Below are positions 1 to 5,171 of a stretch of 5,753 bases of DNA, piece after piece. The notes under the pieces were generated by a model. The model was not told the DNA's origin. It did no database searches and saw nothing but the letters and a program-made list of their open reading frames with translations. The stretch spans positions 233 through 5,985 of the forward strand of contig DBVT01000097.1 in NCBI GenBank assembly GCA_002308775.1, in the 5' to 3' direction. The stretch comes from Mageeibacillus sp. UBA1257. Its GTDB lineage: Bacteria > Bacillota > Clostridia > UBA1212 > UBA1257. Position 1 is the stretch's first letter. Every line of letters begins with the position of its first letter. A program made the position numbers and the translations under genes.

Positions 1-30
1 GGTAAAAGAGTGCAATTCGCCATATTTCAT
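1..30 (-). CDS. possible start of a third operon gene (N-terminal fragment only)
   Basis: An ATG at 28-30 (minus strand) opens a frame reading MKYGELHSFT to the window edge. An in-frame TGA sits directly before the ATG, and the ATG is 7 bases past the stop of the CrtO-like gene. No terminator is visible between them, so the operon probably continues and tight spacing would allow translational coupling. Against it, no recognisable Shine-Dalgarno sequence precedes the ATG, only ten codons are visible, and a second ATG at 21-23 in another frame (MANCTLL) is also possible. No function can be assigned. Confidence 0.3.
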   Translation of the reverse strand, partial: MKYGELHSFT

Positions 31-37
31 TCAAGGA

Positions 38-649
38 TCAGAAGCAGCCGCTGTTTTTACTCCGGGACTTGTTTCGCTCCCTGAGTATCTTCAGTTTCGG
101 AAGGTTGTAGCGAAGAACCATGGCAGGTGCGTAGATCAAAACGGCATTGACTGCGGCAACCGGAAGGGCGACTGTGAGAGTTATGACAGGAAATTTCATA
201 AAGATCAGAAGCGAAAGCGGTATGAGAAGAAACCCCGCCGGAACACTCGCTTCATGTATGACGATCCCGTAGCAAGCCTCAAGCATATATCGCCCGACAT
301 ATTCATCGTCGTTCGGTTTTCTGACTTTGTCCTTGTGAAAGGAAGTGAAACCTCCCAGTTCGGGAACTTTTGACTTCCACTTTTTTATTCCCAGCTTCCG
401 GTAGCGCTTTATCCTTTTTTGTGAAGTTCCGAAGTGTTTTCTGTCCGGGTCAAAATATTTTTCAGGCATTTTACGGATGACGAACGCGGCAAGACCGTCT
501 ATCGCGACAGCGGTTATCGTAAAGGCGACAGAGATCGCGAGATACCATATGCGCAAATGCCCCGCGGGAACGAATCCCGCAGGGTCAAATATCATATTAA
601 AGGCCGATATCAACAGATTTCCCGCGATTATTATCACCAGATAGAGCAT
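38..649 (-). CDS. CrtO-family membrane acyltransferase-like protein
   Basis: A 203-residue integral membrane protein. Hydrophobic stretches lie at about residues 1-19, 33-57, 137-151 and 153-176, and the tail is basic (RERNKSRSKN). The pattern resembles the family of staphylococcal CrtO (glycosyl-4,4'-diaponeurosporenoate acyltransferase): MPEKYF (61-66), KKWKSKVPELG (89-99), a conserved E/H region (E124, H132), and a C-terminal APAMVLRYNLPKL (174-186) matching the N-P-x-x-x-Q-R-Y-N-R-P-R-L type ending of CrtO. CrtO transfers a fatty acyl chain to the sugar of a glycosylated lipid in the last step of staphyloxanthin synthesis. No carotenoid gene is visible here, so the acceptor is probably another glycolipid (inference). 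The ATG lies 3 bases after the upstream stop, and its GGAG (658-661) is inside the upstream gene, pointing to translational coupling. The family assignment is from motif memory, and catalytic residues are not established for this protein. Confidence 0.72.
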   Translation of the reverse strand: MLYLVIIIAGNLLISAFNMIFDPAGFVPAGHLRIWYLAISVAFTITAVAIDGLAAFVIRKMPEKYFDPDRKHFGTSQKRIKRYRKLGIKKWKSKVPELGGFTSFHKDKVRKPNDDEYVGRYMLEACYGIVIHEASVPAGFLLIPLSLLIFMKFPVITLTVALPVAAVNAVLIYAPAMVLRYNLPKLKILRERNKSRSKNSGCF

Positions 650-652
650 ATA

Positions 653-2395
653 TCACTCTCCGTCATAACGAAGTTCTTTTCCGTATGTGTTCTCGTACAG
701 CTCTTTCCAAACGCGCTCGTTTTCCTCTTTCATAAGTTGGACGGCTTTGCCTGAGGCGACCGTTTTATCAGGATAGATCGGATCGAGAATGTGAAGCGTG
801 TAGGCTTGTATCGGATAGCCGTCGGGGTCCGTTTTGTCCGTATCTCTCATCGTTATGAACGTCGGTAAAACGGGCACTCCCGCGTCCGTCGCGAACCTGA
901 AAGCTCCGTTTTTAAGAGGCTTCGGCTTCCTGTAATTCCACCACATCGACTGCTCCGGATACACAAGCACGAGGTTGCCTTTTTTGAGCAGCTTTTCCGT
1001 TGCGCTTACCATTTCCTTCATCAGATAGATGTTCGAAGCGAGAGGGAGTGTGTTGCAGTTCCTCATGAAATAGCCGTAAATACCCGGAAATGTGTAATTG
1101 CCTTCCCTGATCACCTTGAAAAGCTTCCTTTTGCGACACATTTTCTTCGCGGCTATATGGAGCGGAATGCTGTCGAACGGATTGAAATGGTTGGCTGTGA
1201 TCACGGCGCCTGTTTTAAGATCTTTGAGCTTTTCGAGGCCCTCGTATCCGTCGATCACGATCTCGCCCTTTCTCACTTTCCTCTTAAAATACGAGAATGA
1301 GTATTTATTCGCGACAAACGCGTTGAACTTCGATCTCACCTTGCGGCGCATATAGTCGACGTCGCCCGGTCTGAGCGGTATGTACGGCGGGTCGTTTTCG
1401 ACATCTTCCGAAAATCTGCCTTCGAGTTCAAACTTTTTGATCTTTTCGAGTATTTCCGCTCTCTCCGTTTTACTCTTCGTATCGGCGATGCCTTCCCTGT
1501 AATATTCGTGTCTTTCGCGCTCCCGAAGGCAGAGGGCCTTCACATTTTCGAGCGCATGAGCGTTTATTTCCTTCATTTCGTCTGTGATAGAATTTTTGTA
1601 TTCAAGCAGTGTTTCGGCGACTCCCGCTTTGCCGGCTTCGCTCCAGAATATGTCCTCGTACATCACCAGATCCTGTTTCCACGGCTTGAAAAGCAGATTG
1701 TAGTGGATTATTTTCGGATCCGCGACCTTTTCACCGAGAGGCATGACGTTCCATTCGTACGGCAGTATCAGCACTCTGTCCTTGCAGATCACATTCAGAA
1801 GGTCCTGATCCTGAGCGACGCAAAAAGACACTTTCTTCGTCAGGTCTATGATCCTCTCTTCGAACTTTTCCTTTCTCATCCTCTCGAGGTTCATAAGAAG
1901 TATTCCGGCGTTGAAATAATTCTCTTTTTTGATCTCAAGCGCGCTCTCTGTATATTCCGCAAATTCGGGAAACTCTGCGACAGATCTGTCCGGGACCGCT
2001 CCCACGAGATTCGTTCCGAGGTCGTAGTTAAACATCTCCGAAATATCTCCCCTTACAACTATATCGGCGTCAAGATAGATCGCCTTTTTTACATCGATAA
2101 AAGTCTTCGGAAGTATCAGTCTGAAATATGTCGTCATCGTGTAGTAATCCCTGACGTTGACCTTCTGCGCAAGCGTCTCCATCTGCCCCGAAACGTCGAA
2201 AAAGCTTATATTAAAATGTTTTGCCTTGCAGTTTTTCCTGATGTATTTTTTTGATTCGAAGCTCAGTTCCGAGTTCAAAATGATGATGCGGTATTTGTAT
2301 TCTTTGCTTGCGTTTCTGATGAGCGAATCGAGAGCGACCTTCAAAAGGTGTACGTAGTTGTCATCGACCGCGAAAAAAATCGTTATTGATCTCAC
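653..2395 (-). CDS. fusion protein: family 8 glycosyltransferase + PlsC-type acyltransferase
   Basis: 580 residues with two enzyme domains. Residues 1-~265 form a GT8 (LgtC/glycogenin-type, GT-A fold) glycosyltransferase: ITIFFAVDDNYV (4-15) at the nucleotide-sugar site, metal-binding DxD in YLDADIVVRGDI (107-118; D109, D111), YFNAGILLMNL (160-170), DQDLLN (196-201) and HYNLLFKPW (231-239). A charged, probably helical linker spans about 270-340. Residues ~345-580 form a lysophospholipid-acyltransferase-like domain: HX4D motif HFNPFD (H403, D408), YFMRNCNTLPL (442-452) in the motif II position, YPEQSMW (479-485; E481) and VPVLP (507-511). All key residues of both domains are present, so both look active. 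No signal peptide or clear membrane segment is seen, so it probably acts at the inner membrane face. It starts at a GTG (2393-2395) with AAAGGA at 2405-2410, nine bases upstream. First gene of the operon with the CrtO-like protein. The sugar donor and acyl acceptor cannot be read from sequence. Confidence 0.9.
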   Translation of the reverse strand: MRSITIFFAVDDNYVHLLKVALDSLIRNASKEYKYRIIILNSELSFESKKYIRKNCKAKHFNISFFDVSGQMETLAQKVNVRDYYTMTTYFRLILPKTFIDVKKAIYLDADIVVRGDISEMFNYDLGTNLVGAVPDRSVAEFPEFAEYTESALEIKKENYFNAGILLMNLERMRKEKFEERIIDLTKKVSFCVAQDQDLLNVICKDRVLILPYEWNVMPLGEKVADPKIIHYNLLFKPWKQDLVMYEDIFWSEAGKAGVAETLLEYKNSITDEMKEINAHALENVKALCLRERERHEYYREGIADTKSKTERAEILEKIKKFELEGRFSEDVENDPPYIPLRPGDVDYMRRKVRSKFNAFVANKYSFSYFKRKVRKGEIVIDGYEGLEKLKDLKTGAVITANHFNPFDSIPLHIAAKKMCRKRKLFKVIREGNYTFPGIYGYFMRNCNTLPLASNIYLMKEMVSATEKLLKKGNLVLVYPEQSMWWNYRKPKPLKNGAFRFATDAGVPVLPTFITMRDTDKTDPDGYPIQAYTLHILDPIYPDKTVASGKAVQLMKEENERVWKELYENTYGKELRYDGE

Positions 2396-2439
2396 TTTGT
2401 TGTTTCCTTTCTTCGAGCGTATTCGTCCTTCTGCTTAAA

Positions 2440-2467
2440 ATTATATTTGCCTGTGAAAAATTGTCAA
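2440..2467 (-). promoter_or_regulatory. sigma-70-type promoter of the glycosyltransferase/acyltransferase operon
   Basis: On the minus strand TTGACA (2462-2467) and TATAAT (2440-2445) are both perfect consensus hexamers separated by 16 bases. Transcription would start near 2433, giving a leader of about 38 bases before the GTG at 2395. The match is seen directly; activity is inferred. The spacer begins with a T-rich run, as in the promoter at 5043-5071. Confidence 0.82.
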
Positions 2468-2650
2468 TGAACTGCTCTCCTTCTGAACTCTTTGGACCTG
2501 CTTCCCGATTCTTTTACGCCGTCATTCATTTCTCCCGAAGGTAAAAATGATTCTACCGGCTGTAGAATTTGCCACATTTTGATCATTATTTGAGACATGC
2601 GGCGGTATAGCGGCCGCGGCGCCCTCGCGCCGCGTACATATCTGTAAAAC
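2468..2650. other. intergenic stretch with two inverted repeats and no supportable gene
   Basis: This is the remainder of the 356-base gap between the fusion gene and SBP1, outside the promoter and terminator. It carries a perfect 7-base inverted repeat (2550-2568) and a perfect 8-base GC-rich hairpin (2615-2634: CGCGGCGC, loop CCTC, GCGCCGCG). The hairpin has no T run on either side, so it is not a standard terminator. A 62-codon frame on the minus strand is not convincing, because its TTG start falls in the terminator T run and no ribosome binding site precedes it. No tRNA or known riboswitch pattern was recognised. Confidence 0.5.
2550..2568. repeat. inverted repeat ATTCTAC-N5-GTAGAAT
   Basis: Two perfect 7-base arms (2550-2556 and 2562-2568) flank CGGCT. 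It lies about 83 bases upstream of the -35 box of the fusion-gene promoter. The plus-strand core CTACCGG...GTAGAATTT resembles the minus-strand spacer and -10 region of the SBP1 promoter (CTACCCGG...GGTAGAATTT). It could be a regulator binding site or a leftover duplicated promoter fragment. No good -35 box is placed to make it a promoter itself. Confidence 0.45.
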
Positions 2651-2691
2651 AAAAAAGCCGCCGGGCCGTGCCTCGTATGGCACAGCCCGGC
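2651..2691 (-). terminator. intrinsic terminator of SBP1
   Basis: On the minus strand a 13-base-pair stem (arms 2679-2691 and 2660-2672, loop 2673-2678) is fully paired, counting one U-G wobble. It is followed by GGC and a run of six T (2656-2651), one G and four more T. It starts about 60 bases after the SBP1 stop. The T run lies on the minus strand, so it ends minus-strand transcripts and insulates the downstream operon, which has its own promoter. Confidence 0.9.
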
Positions 2692-2751
2692 AATTAATCT
2701 GATACTTGCGTATTTAACATACTGAAAGGATCTGTATCCTCAGCTTTGATA

Positions 2752-4107
2752 TCATCCTTCGTTGTACAATTCTGCCCATGTTTCGTTGCACTGCTGCTCG
2801 AGAGCCTTGAGCGTGTTGTCATATGACCTCGTGTTAGTGTAGTGTTCCGGGATGATGGTCGCGATGTATTTGTTTATTATCTCGGCGATCTCCGGCGGAA
2901 CATAGCATTCAGCCCAGCTTGCGATGAATGCTTCAGGATAAACGGTGAACGCGTCATACCTGAATTCCGATTCTTCGTACGGGATCCTCCAGATGCCGCT
3001 TTCGATTCCCTCTTTAGTGCAGGGGATTCCTCCTCCGACACGGTTGTTGAATGCCACCTGTCCTTCCTGTGAAAGGAGGAAAAGCGAGAAGGTTGCTGCA
3101 GCGTCGGGGTTCTTCGTTTTACTGTATGCGATATATCCGAAAACGTCTCCGGAAACTGCGAGAACAGGTGTCTTCGGAACGGGCGATACGTCCATTTTAA
3201 GTCCGAGTTCTTCGTGCATATTCCAGAGCGTGACTCTGCTCTGCCAAAGAATAACAGGGTAAAAAGCGTAATTCTGCGGATATTGCAGCCCTTTGTATTT
3301 TGCAGCGATCTCGCCTCTCAGGTTGTCCGCGCTCGCGTATCCTTTGTCGATCAGTTCAAATATCTGCCCTACTCCTTTGAGGACTTTTTCGTCGCTGACG
3401 AAGTTGACTTTTTTGTTTACACTGTCGACCCATTTGCCGCCCCAGCCGGAGAAGAAAGGCATAAAGTAACATGTCTGAGCGCCTTCTATATAGATCGCTG
3501 TCTGCGAATAAGTTCCGTCTTCATTTTCCTTCCTTATCCTGCTGCAGTATTCCAGAAGGTCATCCCATGTCCAGTCCATCGGCGGAAGAGACAGACCTTC
3601 CTGCTCCAGCAGCGTCGTGTTCGTATAATATACCGTCTGAGAGATATCGGAAGGTACCATATAAAGGAGACCGTTGTAACAGCCGAGATCGTATACGGAA
3701 GTGTAGAGAGCAGTGATGTCGATATTCAGATTTTCCACATACGCGTCAAGAGGCATCGCGGCCTTGTACTGGATAGCATATTTGTAAACATCCACGTCGG
3801 ATGAATAATATACGTCTCCAATGTCTCCCGAAGCGACCTGTACAGGGAAATCGCTCCAGCTTATTATTTCTTTTCTGATTTTTACTTTGGGATATTTGTC
3901 ATTGTACTCCTTGATCCAGTTGTCCAGCGCGATCTCCGAGTCCTTTCCGGATCTCAAATAAGTTGAGACCTTTATTCTTCCGCTCGGATCGACCTCATAG
4001 TCTTCAGGAAGCACGGGAACCACATATTCGTCCCTTTTGCATGCGGTGACAGGTATCAGCAGACAGACCAGCAACGCAAACACAACTATTCTGATGATCT
4101 TCTTCAT
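2752..4107 (-). CDS. ABC transporter solute-binding lipoprotein, carbohydrate type (SBP1)
   Basis: 451 residues. The lipoprotein signal peptide MKKIIRIVVFALLVCLLIPV is followed by TAC, with the acylated Cys at 23 (lipobox VTAC), so the mature protein should be tethered to the outer face of the membrane. The rest matches the family-1 extracellular solute-binding fold: LDNWIKEYNDKYPKVKIRKE (61-80), VASGDIGDVYYSS (91-103), NGLLYMVPSD (145-154), the hinge-region WTWDDLLEYCSRI (179-191), and NPDAAATFSLFLLSQEGQ (333-350). Such proteins capture sugars or oligosaccharides and deliver them to an ABC importer; the ligand here is unknown. The ATG has AAGGAG at 4114-4119, six bases upstream. It has its own promoter (4165-4193) and terminator (2651-2691), so it looks monocistronic, and no permease gene is nearby. 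Its C-terminal half is closely similar to the partial gene at 5172-5753. Confidence 0.93.
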   Translation of the reverse strand: MKKIIRIVVFALLVCLLIPVTACKRDEYVVPVLPEDYEVDPSGRIKVSTYLRSGKDSEIALDNWIKEYNDKYPKVKIRKEIISWSDFPVQVASGDIGDVYYSSDVDVYKYAIQYKAAMPLDAYVENLNIDITALYTSVYDLGCYNGLLYMVPSDISQTVYYTNTTLLEQEGLSLPPMDWTWDDLLEYCSRIRKENEDGTYSQTAIYIEGAQTCYFMPFFSGWGGKWVDSVNKKVNFVSDEKVLKGVGQIFELIDKGYASADNLRGEIAAKYKGLQYPQNYAFYPVILWQSRVTLWNMHEELGLKMDVSPVPKTPVLAVSGDVFGYIAYSKTKNPDAAATFSLFLLSQEGQVAFNNRVGGGIPCTKEGIESGIWRIPYEESEFRYDAFTVYPEAFIASWAECYVPPEIAEIINKYIATIIPEHYTNTRSYDNTLKALEQQCNETWAELYNEG

Positions 4108-4164
4108 TTTCTACTCCTTGATCTGAAATATACAGACTTCAATCACATTTTTGTCTCTGTAAAA

Positions 4165-4193
4165 ATTCTACCATACCGGGTAGATCGTGTAAA
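4165..4193 (-). promoter_or_regulatory. extended -10 promoter of SBP1 with overlapping inverted repeat
   Basis: On the minus strand TTTACA (4188-4193, five of six consensus bases) and TAGAAT (4165-4170, five of six) are spaced by 17 bases, with TGG directly before the -10 box (extended -10). Transcription would start near 4158, about 50 bases before the SBP1 ATG. A perfect six-base inverted repeat, TCTACC-N6-GGTAGA (4167-4184), covers most of the -10 box and spacer. That is where a repressor could block RNA polymerase (inference). Confidence 0.75.
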
Positions 4194-4201
4194 GAGGATA
4201 A

Positions 4202-4228
4202 ATCCCACAGAATAAGGTTCTGTGGGAT
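4202..4228 (-). terminator. hairpin terminator after the CBM-like gene, possibly bidirectional
   Basis: A perfect 11-base-pair stem (4202-4212 with 4218-4228, 5-base loop) starts about 40 bases after the stop of the CBM-like gene. On the minus strand it is followed only by the broken T-rich run TTATCCTCTTT. On the plus strand it is followed by CTATTTTTT, a better U tract. It probably ends the minus-strand gene and may also stop antisense transcripts from the left. Confidence 0.65.
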
Positions 4229-4267
4229 CTATTTTTTAACGTTAGGATAGCGAGATCATCGATCTGA

Positions 4268-4993
4268 TCATCTTGCTTCTGATCTCTTTTTTGTGAAAAC
4301 GACCGCTGCTGCGAGAGCGACTGTAATAACCGCCGCAGCTATGATGGAAGCGTCGCCCGTCGGTGCTCCTGTGTCTGTTACCTCAACAACAGCAACATCA
4401 TCGAACCATACGCCTCCTGCAGCGCCCCAGTTTCTGAGTGTGATGGCATTTCTGCCGGCAGTTGCCTGCTCTTCTGCATAAGCCGCAAACCCCTCGTCAT
4501 ATGTGAACGTTCCTTCGATCATCGTCCATTCCGTAGATGCGGTCATGAGCGGGTCGCCTATTCTTGCGTAATCTCCAAATGTAATAAGGGCGCCTACGCC
4601 GAACTTTTCTTCCAAATGCCAGTCTGCCGATGTTTTTACCCATACAGAGACACGATATGTTTTTCCTTCTTCCAGTTCATCAGAGCCTAAAATGTTGAAG
4701 CAGTCATGATAATATTCCCACATATCAGGCGTATCCACTTCCGGCTCGTTAAGGAACAAATAGAGCGAACCTGATCCGTCATCTGTATGAGATACGTTGA
4801 AGTCTATTCCATCCTCAAATTCCGGATCGTCAGACCAGAAATGACCCCAGGGAGCGTCTCCTTCGACATCGAAAGCGGCAACAGAGTCATCGAGAAGGTT
4901 TCCTTCCACATGCGGCACAGCCGCGAAAACAGAAAGTGTTGCCATCGTTGCGACAAGGGCGACAACGATTGCCAAAGCCAACAATTTTTTCAT
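4268..4993 (-). CDS. secreted, membrane-anchored protein with a CBM4/9-like carbohydrate-binding domain
   Basis: 241 residues. The signal peptide covers about residues 1-24 (MKKLLALAIV..., likely cleavage after VFA). Residues ~30-204 read as a beta-sandwich of the CBM4/9-like class: GNLL (31-34), EEGKTYRVSVWVKTS (108-122), EWTMIEGTFTYD (155-166) and GVWFDDVAVVE (194-204), where the last two are the typical end-of-domain strands. Aromatic residues (W49, W53, W92, Y94, Y95, W125, W189) could stack on sugars (inference). The end is PTGD (211-214), a hydrophobic segment (215-233) and KKRSEAR, like a sortase-type tail but without a full LPxTG or NPxTGD motif; it may be simply membrane-anchored. 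There is no catalytic domain. The ATG at 4991-4993 is chosen because AGGAGG lies seven bases upstream; the longer GTG start at 5023 would put that site inside the coding region. It lies between two solute-binding proteins, suggesting shared surface glycan capture. Confidence 0.82.
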   Translation of the reverse strand: MKKLLALAIVVALVATMATLSVFAAVPHVEGNLLDDSVAAFDVEGDAPWGHFWSDDPEFEDGIDFNVSHTDDGSGSLYLFLNEPEVDTPDMWEYYHDCFNILGSDELEEGKTYRVSVWVKTSADWHLEEKFGVGALITFGDYARIGDPLMTASTEWTMIEGTFTYDEGFAAYAEEQATAGRNAITLRNWGAAGGVWFDDVAVVEVTDTGAPTGDASIIAAAVITVALAAAVVFTKKRSEAR

Positions 4994-5000
4994 AATAAAA

Positions 5001-5006
5001 CCTCCT
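5001..5006 (-). promoter_or_regulatory. ribosome binding site fixing the start of the CBM-like gene
   Basis: AGGAGG on the minus strand, a full consensus Shine-Dalgarno, is seven bases before the ATG at 4991-4993. It decides for the MKKLLALA start and its clean signal peptide over the in-frame GTG at 5021-5023. Confidence 0.88.
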
Positions 5007-5012
5007 AAAATT

Positions 5013-5029
5013 AAGTGAATCACTCACTT
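5013..5029 (-). promoter_or_regulatory. operator-like palindrome in the leader of the CBM-like gene
   Basis: On the minus strand AAGTGA-N5-TCACTT is a perfect six-base inverted repeat, with a repeated GTGA inside (AAGTGAGTGATTCACTT). It lies at about +7 to +23 from the predicted start near 5036, a common place for repressor operators. TetR-family operators often have this kind of AGTGA/TCACT symmetry, but no regulator gene is in the window, so the binding protein is unknown. It could instead form a small leader hairpin just upstream of the ribosome binding site. Confidence 0.5.
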
Positions 5030-5042
5030 TTTCATTAAACTG

Positions 5043-5071
5043 ATTATACGATTCTCCCCGAAAAATGTCAA
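5043..5071 (-). promoter_or_regulatory. consensus sigma-70-type promoter of the CBM-like gene
   Basis: On the minus strand TTGACA (5066-5071) and TATAAT (5043-5048) are both perfect and spaced by 17 bases. Upstream of the -35 box the sequence is very A/T-rich (AAATAATTATT), which could act as an UP element. Such a promoter should be strong, which fits an abundant surface protein held in check by the palindrome just downstream (inference). Confidence 0.87.
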
Positions 5072-5133
5072 TACCTTTGGAATAATTATTTAACATTTTC
5101 GAAAGAAATGCTTAAAACGGCTTCGTTTTGGGT

Positions 5134-5160
5134 AAAAAATGCGGCGCATTCGCGCCGCAT
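5134..5160 (-). terminator. intrinsic terminator of SBP2
   Basis: On the minus strand a perfect nine-base-pair GC-rich stem (5152-5160 with 5139-5147, 4-base loop) runs straight into six T (5139-5134). It begins 11 bases after the SBP2 stop. A second, A/T-rich hairpin follows (AAAACG-AAGC-CGTTTT, 5114-5129) and may add to termination. It separates SBP2 from the CBM-like gene, which has its own promoter. Confidence 0.92.
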
Positions 5161-5171
5161 GTCAATTGGCT

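Noticed and set aside
38..649. Staphyloxanthin-type carotenoid biosynthesis
   Set aside because: Only the CrtO-like member is present, and no phytoene-synthase-like, desaturase or oxidase gene lies in the window.
1508..2254. 248-codon open frame on the plus strand
   Set aside because: It lies wholly antisense to the GT8 domain, whose motifs prove the minus-strand frame. Long antisense frames are common opposite genes with this codon bias.
2464..2652. 62-codon open frame on the minus strand in the intergenic gap
   Set aside because: Its TTG start is in the T run of the SBP1 terminator, there is no ribosome binding site, it runs into the -35 box of the next promoter, and the protein is low-complexity and basic with no recognisable fold.
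3214..3804. 196-codon open frame on the plus strand
   Set aside because: It is antisense to SBP1, with no promoter or ribosome binding site and no recognisable domain.
4340..4360. Canonical LPxTG sortase signal in the CBM-like protein
   Set aside because: Only PTGD is present, preceded by GA rather than L or N at the right spacing. It is described as an atypical tail instead.
4994..5023. Ten-residue N-terminal extension of the CBM-like protein from a GTG
   Set aside because: The GTG lies in the palindrome with no Shine-Dalgarno before it, and the real AGGAGG would become coding. The MKK start gives a standard signal peptide.
4887..5096. 69-codon minus-strand frame over the CBM-like gene's promoter
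   Set aside because: It would span the promoter, operator and signal-peptide region in a different frame. The consensus promoter and AGGAGG site explain this stretch better.
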